Assembly (NCBI RefSeq): GCF_014334135.1
Contig: NZ_CP060497.1
Location: 3,038,001 to 3,102,000 of the forward strand
Reading direction: 5' to 3'
Length of the DNA stretch: 64,000 nt
Origin: Olivibacter sp. SDN3
GTDB taxonomy: Bacteria; Bacteroidota; Bacteroidia; Sphingobacteriales; Sphingobacteriaceae
Shown here: positions 38,206 through 47,176 of the stretch, in pieces
Layout: the number at the start of each line of letters is the position of its first letter
Position numbering within the stretch: position 1 is the stretch's first letter
The notes under the pieces: generated by a model
Told to the model about the DNA's origin: nothing
Database searches by the model: none
The model's input: the letters and a program-made list of their open reading frames with translations, nothing else
Position numbers and translations under genes: made by a program

Positions 38206-38300
38206 TGATTATAAATTAAAAGCGCAAAGGTAATATTTTTTTAACGATTATCAACCAGTATCGAAGGTGAGCGAAATACTAGACGTATTTATATTTGTCG

Positions 38301-38813
38301 TTATTTGTTCAACGCTTGTATGATGTCTTGTAGTTTTTTTTCACCGTCCCAATAATCTTTTAGTTTTTTATCTGGACCATAAACAAAGGTTGCAGGATAT
38401 TGGGTGGGTTTGAATTTTCCGATAAACTCATAATTCTTATCGTGAAGCAGTGTCACATTTTTCTTTCCTCTCAGTTCTCCACCGTACATGGCCATGAAAG
38501 CATTTATAAGATTTTTCTCCTGCATGGCCACGAGATAGAGATTGATATTTTTAATACGATCATAGTTCTTTCCTAAACCAAGTACCTCTTGTTGGCAATG
38601 ACTGCATCCCGGATCAAAAAATAAGATAGCTATATTGTTGTTGTCATTGGATTTGACGCTGTTTTTGGTAAAAGGAACATCCTTTTCTACGGTATAGAAG
38701 GTGAATTCGGGCATTTCTTTTGGTACCTTATTGGTTTGTGCAAAACTGCAGGCTGTCATTCCTGTAATAATCACGAAAAGTATGTACGCGGTATAGTATA
38801 TTTTGTTAACCAT
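38301..38813 (-). CDS. TlpA-like thioredoxin-fold protein, probably lipoprotein
   Basis: A 170-residue exported thioredoxin-fold protein. The N-terminus ends in a lipobox-like MTAC with C22, or is cleaved a few residues later. The redox motif is C70-S-H-C73 in FDPGCSHCQQE, and a cis-proline is present in QYPATFVYGP. It is expected to act as a periplasmic or membrane-anchored thiol oxidoreductase; partner unknown. It lies between purH and purN, which is probably coincidental. Confidence 0.8.
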   Translation of the reverse strand: MVNKIYYTAYILFVIITGMTACSFAQTNKVPKEMPEFTFYTVEKDVPFTKNSVKSNDNNNIAILFFDPGCSHCQQEVLGLGKNYDRIKNINLYLVAMQEKNLINAFMAMYGGELRGKKNVTLLHDKNYEFIGKFKPTQYPATFVYGPDKKLKDYWDGEKKLQDIIQALNK

Positions 38814-38908
38814 AAAATATTTTTAAGATGAATTTTAAATGCAAAAATAGACTTTATCTGAGTTAAATTAACAAGCTTCGAGCCAATTTTACGTTTTGAT
38901 GTTTATCA

Positions 38909-38943
38909 TTTGAACAATAAATTATACATTAATGTTAACTTTG
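38909..38943 (+). promoter_or_regulatory. Candidate promoter of purN
   Basis: TTTG (38909-38912), 23-bp spacer, TAACTTTG (38936-38943). It matches the Bacteroidota consensus but would leave a leader of about 120 nt before the purN start at 39067. Confidence 0.4.
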
Positions 38944-39066
38944 TGGCCAGCTATAGTATATTTATAATCTGCTAATGATGTTATTGCCAGCGATGTTATT
39001 ATGTGCCAAATATAAGCGTAACGAGTACATATAGACATTGTCACTTTATTTATTACAACAACTCTA

Positions 39067-39648
39067 ATGAAAAAACGTATTGCCATTTTTGCTTCGGGAT
39101 CTGGGTCAAACGCCCAAAAAATTATGGAACATTTCAAATATAGCCAAGATGCGGAAGTGTCTTTGATTTTGACTAACAATCCCGACGCTTATGTTTTACA
39201 ACGAGCAGATAATTTCGAAGTTCCTTCACACGTTTTTGATCGACATGATTTTTATGAAACAGATGAGGTTATAAATCTGCTGAAACGTATGGAGATAGAT
39301 CTGATTGTATTGGCGGGGTTCCTGTGGTTGGTGCCGGCTACGTTATTGGAAGCGTATCCAAATAAAATCATTAACATTCATCCAGCATTATTGCCTGCTT
39401 ATGGGGGGAAAGGCATGTATGGTGATCGGGTTCACAAAGCTGTTCTTGCTAATAAAGAAAGTGAATCTGGTATAACTATTCATTTTGTGAATGAATGTTT
39501 TGACGAAGGAGAGATAATCTATCAGGCAAGGTTTAAGATAGAGGAAGGGGATAACCTGGAGATGATTAAATTTAAAGGCCAGCAATTAGAGCATCAGCAT
39601 TTTCCCAAAATAGTAGAAGCATTATTAAAACGAATAAATAGCAATTAA
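39067..39648 (+). CDS. purN: Phosphoribosylglycinamide formyltransferase PurN
   Basis: A 193-residue folate-dependent GAR transformylase, third step of purine synthesis. It has the substrate loop GSGSNAQ near residues 11-17, the catalytic N/H in NIHPALLPAYGGKGMYG, and the DEGEII aspartate. Length matches the short bacterial PurN. Convergent with the serine hydrolase gene, only 6 bp away. Confidence 0.95.
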   Translation: MKKRIAIFASGSGSNAQKIMEHFKYSQDAEVSLILTNNPDAYVLQRADNFEVPSHVFDRHDFYETDEVINLLKRMEIDLIVLAGFLWLVPATLLEAYPNKIINIHPALLPAYGGKGMYGDRVHKAVLANKESESGITIHFVNECFDEGEIIYQARFKIEEGDNLEMIKFKGQQLEHQHFPKIVEALLKRINSN

Positions 39649-39654
39649 GCGCGT

Positions 39655-41136
39655 TTACGGAATTATTTTCATTAATTTCTTGATAATTAAGAGACCAATG
39701 TCATCAACAGATTGTGCAGCGTTCGCAAGCACAATTATTGCCACTTTTTTTTCAGGGGAAAAGGCTATGAAACTGCTACTACCGAAGGTGCTTCCATTAT
39801 GCCAAAAGATTTCCTGAAAGTTGTCTATCGTGATATGCCAAGCTAGGCCCAGATCTAAAGTCTCCGAAGCTAACCAAAAAGGTTTTTGTGTTAAAAGGAT
39901 CGCCTTACCTATCGCATTGTTCGGAGGGTTTATATTTGCTTCGGCATATTTGAGCAGGTCAGGTGCCGTTGATTTTAAGGAGCCTGCCCCACTAAATGCC
40001 AGAAAATGCCAATGAGGAGTTAGCTGACCATCTTTGTTATATGTGGGGATGAAATGTTCCTGATTTTTGCTTTCTGGGAACTCTGTAGTGTTAGGTAAGT
40101 CTAACGGTTTACATATGATGTCTCGGACCATTTCATTATACGATGTTCTATTTTTATAAGCTAAAAGCTCTCCAATTATGCCATACCCAAGGTTACTGTA
40201 CGTATAGACGGAATCCGCTTTATTTTTAAGTGTATAATTTTTCAAGAAAGAAAAAAGATCTCTGCGGTTATAGTCTTTGTAGGGGTCGAGTTCGTCGACA
40301 GGGTGAAAGTTGTTTGGCATTTTAGGTAAACCTGAAGTATGCGTCGCCAGGTTTCGGAAGGTAACGTCTTTAAGCGTTTCATTTGTGACTATGGAGTCGG
40401 GTAGAAAATTCAGTATCGGATCATCTAAGCTTACGGATTCCTTTAGCACCGCATTGGCCAGTAAAGTAGCGGTGAATGTTTTGCTGATAGAACCGATCTC
40501 AAACAATGTTTCGTGATCTGGAAGTTGTTTGTTGCCCTGGGTTGTTTCTCCGTAATAATAATAGCCGGTTTTTCCCTTATTGATAATGCCAATCGCTAGT
40601 CCGCTTGTATTTGGAAGGGTGATGTATTTTAACGCCAATGAATCCACCAAGTCATCAATAGAACGTTCTGTGATGGTTTCGGGAATCGCTTTTGTAAGTG
40701 TATTCAATGAATCAGTAGTAGGAGGGAGATCCGTGCTATCAACTGTTTGGGCCGATATTACTGCTTCATTTTTTTCGTATGGTTGAAACAAAAGGGTTTC
40801 GATAAAATTATTGGAATCAGTACCTAATATTAACTTTAAGCTATCGTCTTTGAAATTTAACCTATAATGATCAAGACCATTTTCCCGTTTCAGAAATACT
40901 GAAGAATCGATTGTACCTAAGGTATAAAGTTGTTTTTGCAATAGGGAATCAAAAACTTGCTTACTGGTAATACCTTTGGCTTGGCCTGACCACTGATTAT
41001 ATATAGAGTCTGTTTGTTTTGCATTGAAATAGCGTTTAAAATTTTCAATTGTTTTTTCGCTTTTTTCCTCTTGGGCAAAACAAGTCAATCGTAAGCAGGT
41101 AAAACAGGTAAGTAACGCTAATATGATATATTTCAT
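39655..41136 (-). CDS. Class C beta-lactamase-like serine hydrolase with DUF3887-like N-domain
   Basis: A 493-residue exported protein. Signal peptide to about residue 22 (CFAQE), a DUF3887-like domain (about 28-118), a linker, and a beta-lactamase/transpeptidase-like domain (about 155-480) with SxxK at S216/K219, a YSN motif and HNGSTFG near the C-terminus. Activity may be esterase, peptidase or amidase rather than true beta-lactamase. The ATG at 41136 is chosen over an earlier one at 41178 because it begins directly with the signal peptide. Confidence 0.85.
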   Translation of the reverse strand: MKYIILALLTCFTCLRLTCFAQEEKSEKTIENFKRYFNAKQTDSIYNQWSGQAKGITSKQVFDSLLQKQLYTLGTIDSSVFLKRENGLDHYRLNFKDDSLKLILGTDSNNFIETLLFQPYEKNEAVISAQTVDSTDLPPTTDSLNTLTKAIPETITERSIDDLVDSLALKYITLPNTSGLAIGIINKGKTGYYYYGETTQGNKQLPDHETLFEIGSISKTFTATLLANAVLKESVSLDDPILNFLPDSIVTNETLKDVTFRNLATHTSGLPKMPNNFHPVDELDPYKDYNRRDLFSFLKNYTLKNKADSVYTYSNLGYGIIGELLAYKNRTSYNEMVRDIICKPLDLPNTTEFPESKNQEHFIPTYNKDGQLTPHWHFLAFSGAGSLKSTAPDLLKYAEANINPPNNAIGKAILLTQKPFWLASETLDLGLAWHITIDNFQEIFWHNGSTFGSSSFIAFSPEKKVAIIVLANAAQSVDDIGLLIIKKLMKIIP

Positions 41137-41272
41137 GCAATCTATTCGTTTAAACCAAGATGATAACGGTAAAACCACACGTAATCAGTAAATATCGATG
41201 CTTATTTGTTGTGGTGTTCTGCCTATTATGGGTTTAATTTAGAAAAATAAAATTAAATAATGCCATGTCACC

Positions 41273-42019
41273 TCATAAACCTAGCGCCTGTTTCAGTCGG
41301 GCATAACCAGATTTACTCACATTTACTCGCATGTTGTTCGTTAGAATAGCGACATGACTGTCCTTTTCATAGGGTTCGAGCCGGGTAATGCTATCGATCT
41401 TTACAATAAAAGATCGGTGAATTCTAACAAAAATGTTAGGATCTAGCTCTTTTTCAAAGAATGCCATCGTTTTATTCTTAAGAAAAACACCATCGTCCGT
41501 GTGCAGCTTCACATAGTCGTCATCTGCTTCTAAACAAAAAATAGTTTCTATTGGAAGTACTTTAATTTTGCTTCCGGTTTTAACTACTACACGCTCTAAC
41601 GCTTGTTGACTCGGCGGGAGATTATCCAATAACTTTTTCGTTTGTTCTTTATCTACCTGTGAAAGGTTTCGTTGGCTTAGGAATTTTGAAATGGCTTGGT
41701 CAAAGCGGGATTTACTGATAGGTTTAAGTAGATAATCGACAGCGTGTTTTTCGAAAGCTTTAATGGCATATTCATCGAAAGCAGTAGTAAAAATAACAGA
41801 AGGTTGCTCGTCTAATAGTTCGAGCATTTCAAAACCATTGATTTTTGGCATCTGAATATCTAAAAAAACAATATCGGGGCGATGCTGCATAATTGCTTTA
41901 GCCCCTTCGAATCCATCATTGCATTCTTCTACAATAGTAATTTCTTTATAATTAGCTAAATACTCGCTAATGATACTTCTTGCTAGGGGTTCATCATCAA
42001 TCAAAATAGCTTTAATCAT
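41273..42019 (-). CDS. LytTR family response regulator
   Basis: A 248-residue two-component regulator: receiver domain (1-120, phospho-acceptor in VFLDIQMP, KPISK) and a C-terminal LytTR DNA-binding domain (about 145-245, with KTGSKIKVLP and FVRIHRSFIVKID). Its start overlaps the end of the kinase gene by ATGA. It is the output of the LiaF-LytS-LytR operon. Such regulators bind pairs of 9-bp direct repeats. Confidence 0.94.
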   Translation of the reverse strand: MIKAILIDDEPLARSIISEYLANYKEITIVEECNDGFEGAKAIMQHRPDIVFLDIQMPKINGFEMLELLDEQPSVIFTTAFDEYAIKAFEKHAVDYLLKPISKSRFDQAISKFLSQRNLSQVDKEQTKKLLDNLPPSQQALERVVVKTGSKIKVLPIETIFCLEADDDYVKLHTDDGVFLKNKTMAFFEKELDPNIFVRIHRSFIVKIDSITRLEPYEKDSHVAILTNNMRVNVSKSGYARLKQALGL

Positions 42020-43059
42020 GTTTGTGGTATTTTAATATTGCTTGTAAAGATATGTGCTGTATGCTGAGTTTGCAACAAATCTGTCCTTCCAAACAATAAA
42101 AATAGTCTACGTTGTACTCCTCTTAAACCAAAACCTGTTCCTTTATGTGGTCGGTTACTCTCCTTGTCGAACGGGTTTTGAATAGCTATAAATAAACCGT
42201 TGTCTTCCTTTTTGGCTCTAATAGTAATCTGTACATTGCCGGTAGTGTCATAGAGACCGTACTTAATGGCATTTTCTACCAGTGGCTGCAAAATCATGGC
42301 TGGTAGTAGACAATGTTCGCAATCTTCAGGATAGTCTATAGTTGTTTCTAAACGATGACCAAAACGTACTTTCTCAATTTCCAGATAAAGTTTGAGATGC
42401 TCAATTTCATCTTTTAAAGGAATTAATTGTTGATCGTCCTTTCGAAGAGTTCCTCTTAAAAAGTCGGAAAGTTGGAAGGTCATATTTCGAGCTTCATCAG
42501 GTTTCCTGCCAATAAGAGCTATAATAGAGTTTAAACTATTAAATAGAAAGTGCGGTTGCAGTTGCTGTCGGAGATTATACAGTTCAGCTTCCCGTGCCAA
42601 CTTCTCTGCATCCGTCTTGCGTTGTTCATTTTCTTTTTGATCGTGGAGTGTATTCCATAATACTTGCATGATTGCGACCCAGGCAATGATCAGGCTATTA
42701 GTACAGAAGCGTATCGGAAGTGATAAATCAAGAAAAGCAAGGTAAGATTTATCGTTAGCGATATATTGCATAACATAACGGTTTACCGTCAAGCTGATGG
42801 CCGCAAGAGATAATCCCCAGATAATGATGTAAAAATAACGCTCTTTACGAGGTTGATAATAATTTAAATTGTTGGCAATAATATAACATGCTGCTGTAAT
42901 GGTTGTTGCGCTGATAAGACTATCAATGAGTGCGGGTTCGAGATTAAAACCGAACCACAGAAGTAGTCCTATTTGTATCATGAGGCTTCCGGCCCAAACA
43001 GCAACACAGCTTACGACAATAAGCTTTTGTTTTGAAGTTATCATGGGAGATGACGCCAT
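42016..43059 (-). CDS. LytS-type sensor histidine kinase
   Basis: A 347-residue kinase of the LytS/YehU group. Four predicted membrane helices (about 5-140), then a His_kinase domain with the phospho-acceptor in LQPHFLFNSLNSI and a HATPase domain with LQPLVENAIKYG and GTGFGLRG. The ATG at 43059 is chosen because the frame further upstream begins only with TTG at 43095 and would overlap the preceding gene. It is 7 bp after that gene's stop and overlaps the regulator gene by 4 bp. Confidence 0.92.
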   Translation of the reverse strand: MASSPMITSKQKLIVVSCVAVWAGSLMIQIGLLLWFGFNLEPALIDSLISATTITAACYIIANNLNYYQPRKERYFYIIIWGLSLAAISLTVNRYVMQYIANDKSYLAFLDLSLPIRFCTNSLIIAWVAIMQVLWNTLHDQKENEQRKTDAEKLAREAELYNLRQQLQPHFLFNSLNSIIALIGRKPDEARNMTFQLSDFLRGTLRKDDQQLIPLKDEIEHLKLYLEIEKVRFGHRLETTIDYPEDCEHCLLPAMILQPLVENAIKYGLYDTTGNVQITIRAKKEDNGLFIAIQNPFDKESNRPHKGTGFGLRGVQRRLFLLFGRTDLLQTQHTAHIFTSNIKIPQT

Positions 43060-43066
43060 TTTTTGC

Positions 43067-43954
43067 CTAAATACTTTTAACGGTAATGCCTCCAAAGATG
43101 GAAGTTCCTCTTATGATCAGATTTTTATGATTATCGACAGCGATATTGTTTACAAAACGTTTATCTTCTACTCCTCCAAATATTGCAGTCATTTCTGGAT
43201 TTACTTTCCAATGAGCGGGTACGATAATAGTAGTTCCTCCAAAAATCTGAACAACCTCTAATATGACGGGTTGTTGAATATCTGCTTGCATGAGGTTGAT
43301 ATCCGCTCCACCCATAATATTGACTACATCACCACCTTTAAAGTTCTTTGAATAAATGTTTTTTTTGACTTGCCCGAAAACAGAAACAGAATCGATGAAG
43401 TCCTCTGGATATTTGTTCGAATAGTGTGTGCGCTTCTCATGAAAACCGTTAGACGTTGTTTCCTCTTCCGTTGGTTCATTAGCCAATGTTGGATCGTCTA
43501 CTCTTTTATCCCAGTCCATTTCGTTACCATAGTTATGGTCGGTACCGTAGTTTGTATAGTCGTCTTTATCTTCGTTCAGTGGATCTCTCGGCGGATCGTT
43601 TGGGCTAAAATAGTTGTTGCGTTTGTTCCTGCCGGCAATTAACCAGCAACCGAGAATGATGATAAACATAGGCCAAAAAAATCGTCCCAAGCTAATGTCG
43701 GCTACTCGCTCAGTTAGAAAGAAACAGCCGATAAATATCAGAACAAAAGAAGCAGGCTTTTTAAAATTGTTTTTAGCACCAATAATTAGACCTATTACAA
43801 TAAGCCACATAGGCCATGAGAACAACCAGTTGGGGAAATGAAACATAAAACCTAATGTTTTAGTCAACATCGAAAACCCAATGATAATAATAATCAGTCC
43901 TACCCAGATTCTGCCAGAGTTAGACTTACGTTGCGGACCTTTATAATCGTTCAT
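43067..43954 (-). CDS. LiaF-like membrane protein (DUF5668 + LiaF C-terminal-like)
   Basis: A 295-residue protein. The N-terminal half has about four membrane helices, with SGRIWVGLIIIIIGFSML at the start. A charged stretch follows, and then a C-terminal beta-helix-like domain with repeated FGG turns (IFGGTTIIVPAHWKV, IFGGVEDKR, IFGGITVKSI), as in LiaF/YvqF. In Gram-positives LiaF inhibits the LiaSR system; here a LytS/LytR pair takes that place. The three genes form an operon that probably monitors envelope stress, which is inference from family context. Confidence 0.85.
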   Translation of the reverse strand: MNDYKGPQRKSNSGRIWVGLIIIIIGFSMLTKTLGFMFHFPNWLFSWPMWLIVIGLIIGAKNNFKKPASFVLIFIGCFFLTERVADISLGRFFWPMFIIILGCWLIAGRNKRNNYFSPNDPPRDPLNEDKDDYTNYGTDHNYGNEMDWDKRVDDPTLANEPTEEETTSNGFHEKRTHYSNKYPEDFIDSVSVFGQVKKNIYSKNFKGGDVVNIMGGADINLMQADIQQPVILEVVQIFGGTTIIVPAHWKVNPEMTAIFGGVEDKRFVNNIAVDNHKNLIIRGTSIFGGITVKSI

Positions 43955-44147
43955 ATCTCTTTCTCTTTTAATTTCTGTAAAAGTAATAGAATCAAATGTT
44001 TTATCACTATAGTATTAGGTTGATACATATACTTTCTCGGTAAACGGCATTATTTTGCCGGCGAAATTAATAAACCCTATACTATTTTGACAGGTTGTAT
44101 ACATGGCTTGGTTTTTGCTCACTGCATAATTTGTTAAGATACACGTT

Positions 44148-46310
44148 ATGAACAAAACATACTTTACTTTTTTTTTATTTATTAATTGTTTCCTTTTCCA
44201 AGCTAGGGGAGAGACCTACCCAGAAGTGCTTTTTGATAATAGCGTGATGCCCAAAAGCTATTTTTATTCGCAATCAACTTTTAGCGGCGATAGTTGGATT
44301 AATAGTATGAATGGGCATCTTCCAGTTTCAGATACTGTTTTTTTTACACCGGGGAATGCTTTGCTGCTGAATTATGTGTCAGGGACCGAAGGGCTATGGC
44401 AGGCAGAAATTAACTATAGAGGCGAATCAGGCTATTCATTTAATAAAAACGATATCCTTATCTTTAAAATTTTTGCAAGTGCAGACACTGAAGTAAATGA
44501 ATTGCCAGGTATTCAGCTTAAGCAAGGAGAAAATCGATCGCAATTGATTAGTCTGCAGAAATACATTACTAATTATCAAGATAATACTTGGTTGTCTATC
44601 ATGATTCCAGTAAAGGATATCGATAATCTGGACGAAAATGCTTCTATAACTAGCATCTTGTTTGAGCAAGAGAACAATGATGGTAAAGAGCATCATGTAT
44701 TTATTGATCAAATTGAATTTTTACCTGCCAAAACACCTGAGATGAGACTCACAGGTAAAGCAATGCTCACTGCTGTTACCGCTTATGAAAGGCATGTAGA
44801 TATTACATGGCAGCTACCATTGACTCCCAGTATTCGTTATATTAAAATATATCGATCAGAAGATAATGAAAATTTCACTCCAATTGCGATTAGACCAATC
44901 TATTTTGATAAGTATACTGATTTTGTTCCGAGAACAGATGTAAGCTATTATTATAAAATTGCCTGGGTAGACTATAAATATAGGGAATCTCCTTTTTCGG
45001 AAATAAAGAAAGCGGATACGAAACTTGCCTCTGACGATGAATTGTTGGAAGCTGTAGAGCGTGCGCACATTGCTTATTTTACAGCTGAGACGGAGTTCAA
45101 CAGTGGAATGCATAAAGTAAATCCGTTAGTTAGCGATGCGCAAGTGTCGGTTAAAGGAACTGGTTTAGGCATTTTGACACAGATTATTGGTGCTGAAAGG
45201 CAGTTTGTTCCTCGACAGGTAGTGCTTGATCGACTAATAAAAATAGTTGATTTTCTGGGAAATGCTACTAAATATCATGGCGCTTTCCCGGAGCTATTAG
45301 ATGGAAGAACTGGATCTCCCATTTCTGGTGATTCGTGTCAGATAGCTGCCGATTTAGAGTCGACCGCTTATTTAATGCAGGGGTTGCTGGTTTCACGGAA
45401 TTATTTTGATCAAGATGAAGGCCTGGAGCAGGAATTAAGAGAGAAGGTTACGGCTTTATGGGAAGATGTTGATTGGAGAGTATTTAAAAAGGATGAAGAA
45501 AGTGTTCATTTGTACGACCAATGGTCGCCAGCATGTTTTTTTGATCATGCAAAACCTTTGGGAGGGTATAACGGCAGCTTTATAGCCTATCTTTTAGCAA
45601 TAGCTTCCCCAAGTAGCAGTATGTCTACGGATATTTATTTTGACGGGTATAAGCAGCCGCTGGAGTACGTCGGTCCAGCTGTCGGACGATTTTCTTCATC
45701 GCCAATGGACACTATAGTTACCGATCAAGAGACGAAGCAAAGTCAGATTTTTAGAAAAGACACCTTTGGTGACGACAGTACTTATTACGGTATGAGCTTA
45801 AATGCAGGAAAACTATCCTCTTCACTGATTGATTTACAGCAACCTTTTTTAGCGTTCGACCCGCGGGGTAAAGTAGATAGCGGAGTTGATTATGAACGTA
45901 ATCAAACAAATTTGGCCAATATTTTTTATCGTGCCGCCCTAGACAAAAGCGAGAAATTTGTTAGTCTCACAGATGTATTGTGGCCACAGACTACTAATGA
46001 TTCTTTAATGTCTGCTAAGTTTAGCCCTTCGTCGGCAATTGCAACTTACCCCTTTACACCAACTATTGCCTTGGATGCCTTGAAGAACTATTATCGCAAC
46101 CTCGGAGCATTCCTTTGGACTGAATATGGTTTTAGGGATGAATTTGATTTTAAGAATAATTGGGTTTCTGAAGATTTTAACGCTGTTAACCAGGCGGTCG
46201 TGCCGGTGATGCTCGAAAATGGGCGTACGGGGCTTATTTGGGATCTGTTTATGAAGGATCCGGATATAAGTAATGCAGCAACGAAATTGTTTGGAGATAC
46301 TGAGGACTAG
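44148..46310 (+). CDS. GH144-like glucoamylase-family protein with Fn3-like domain
   Basis: A 720-residue exported protein. Signal peptide to about residue 22, an N-terminal beta-domain (25-205), an Fn3-like domain (about 208-290), then a glucoamylase-family (PF10091, GH144-type) all-helical domain to the end. Landmarks are YFTAETEFNSGMHK, YHGAFPELLDG, DLESTAYLMQGLL, the GYNGSFIAYLLAIASPSS and the terminal ATYPFTPTIALDAL. GH144 members include endo-beta-1,2-glucanases. Several usually conserved stretches are changed here (see findings), so activity is uncertain. Monocistronic, convergent with the DUF2490 gene. Confidence 0.82.
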   Translation: MNKTYFTFFLFINCFLFQARGETYPEVLFDNSVMPKSYFYSQSTFSGDSWINSMNGHLPVSDTVFFTPGNALLLNYVSGTEGLWQAEINYRGESGYSFNKNDILIFKIFASADTEVNELPGIQLKQGENRSQLISLQKYITNYQDNTWLSIMIPVKDIDNLDENASITSILFEQENNDGKEHHVFIDQIEFLPAKTPEMRLTGKAMLTAVTAYERHVDITWQLPLTPSIRYIKIYRSEDNENFTPIAIRPIYFDKYTDFVPRTDVSYYYKIAWVDYKYRESPFSEIKKADTKLASDDELLEAVERAHIAYFTAETEFNSGMHKVNPLVSDAQVSVKGTGLGILTQIIGAERQFVPRQVVLDRLIKIVDFLGNATKYHGAFPELLDGRTGSPISGDSCQIAADLESTAYLMQGLLVSRNYFDQDEGLEQELREKVTALWEDVDWRVFKKDEESVHLYDQWSPACFFDHAKPLGGYNGSFIAYLLAIASPSSSMSTDIYFDGYKQPLEYVGPAVGRFSSSPMDTIVTDQETKQSQIFRKDTFGDDSTYYGMSLNAGKLSSSLIDLQQPFLAFDPRGKVDSGVDYERNQTNLANIFYRAALDKSEKFVSLTDVLWPQTTNDSLMSAKFSPSSAIATYPFTPTIALDALKNYYRNLGAFLWTEYGFRDEFDFKNNWVSEDFNAVNQAVVPVMLENGRTGLIWDLFMKDPDISNAATKLFGDTED

Positions 46311-46344
46311 GCTGTCCATCTACCTAACCCCATGTTTTACTATT

Positions 46345-47073
46345 TTACAATCTGGTGTAAAATGCAATCTGGGCGATATGTGTAGATAAATTTGCTTGTG
46401 GAGATCGCCTTAAGATAAATTGATTCATATACCCTATTTCGAGATCGTACTTTGGTGAAAACCTATATCCAATTGATGCGTATGCTCTATTCTGGTCAAA
46501 AAAGCTTCCGTTAAGTGCTCCTTTATTCTGGACGTTGAAAAAAAGCTCGTTCTGTAAAGAGCAAAACATGCCATTGGTAAAACGCTCGTTTATAGGTGTT
46601 ACAAGAGGAATGATCCCTCGAATAAAGTACCTTATCCGTTGGGAAAAAATAGTTTCGTCTGGTCTTTTTAAAAAACGTTGCTCAAATCTGAAACGGTGTT
46701 GTAAAAAAATATTGAAGATCTTGTCGTTGATTAGGTATTGTTCCCAGATGCGATGTTCTGTCAATCGTCGCTGTCCAGTATTTAGCTCATTTGTAACCAA
46801 TGTTGTGGCATATCCTACGGATGCGGTTTGATGGTTTGCTATATAGTAATTGACGCCCGGCCTAATTAAAAGTAATGAATTGCTGTTCCAGTTTCTACCT
46901 CCCCGAAACTGAATGTCATTATTCATTCCCCATCGATTGTTGAATTTGACATTGTTGAACCATCCGGTCCAGTTTCCAAATTGGTTTTCTTGAGCATGAC
47001 AATTGACAAAATTTAAGAATAATGTAGTAATACATAAAAAAAAATAGCGGTAAAATGTTAGGTTTGAAGACAT
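46345..47073 (-). CDS. DUF2490 outer-membrane beta-barrel protein
   Basis: A 242-residue exported protein with a signal peptide (to about residue 27, CHAQE) and the alternating aromatic pattern of a beta-barrel. It starts with FGNWTGWFNNVKFNNRWGMNNDIQFR and ends in a C-terminal FYTRL. This matches DUF2490, a Bacteroidota outer-membrane family of unknown role. Divergent from the MFS gene. Confidence 0.85.
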   Translation of the reverse strand: MSSNLTFYRYFFLCITTLFLNFVNCHAQENQFGNWTGWFNNVKFNNRWGMNNDIQFRGGRNWNSNSLLLIRPGVNYYIANHQTASVGYATTLVTNELNTGQRRLTEHRIWEQYLINDKIFNIFLQHRFRFEQRFLKRPDETIFSQRIRYFIRGIIPLVTPINERFTNGMFCSLQNELFFNVQNKGALNGSFFDQNRAYASIGYRFSPKYDLEIGYMNQFILRRSPQANLSTHIAQIAFYTRL

Positions 47074-47176
47074 CGTTACTTTTTGGTAATTACGTTAATG
47101 TTCTGACTGTTGTTTTAGGGGTGTTAAGATAAATAAAACTTGGCAGCTTGATGACTATAATATAACCTTTTTTAAT

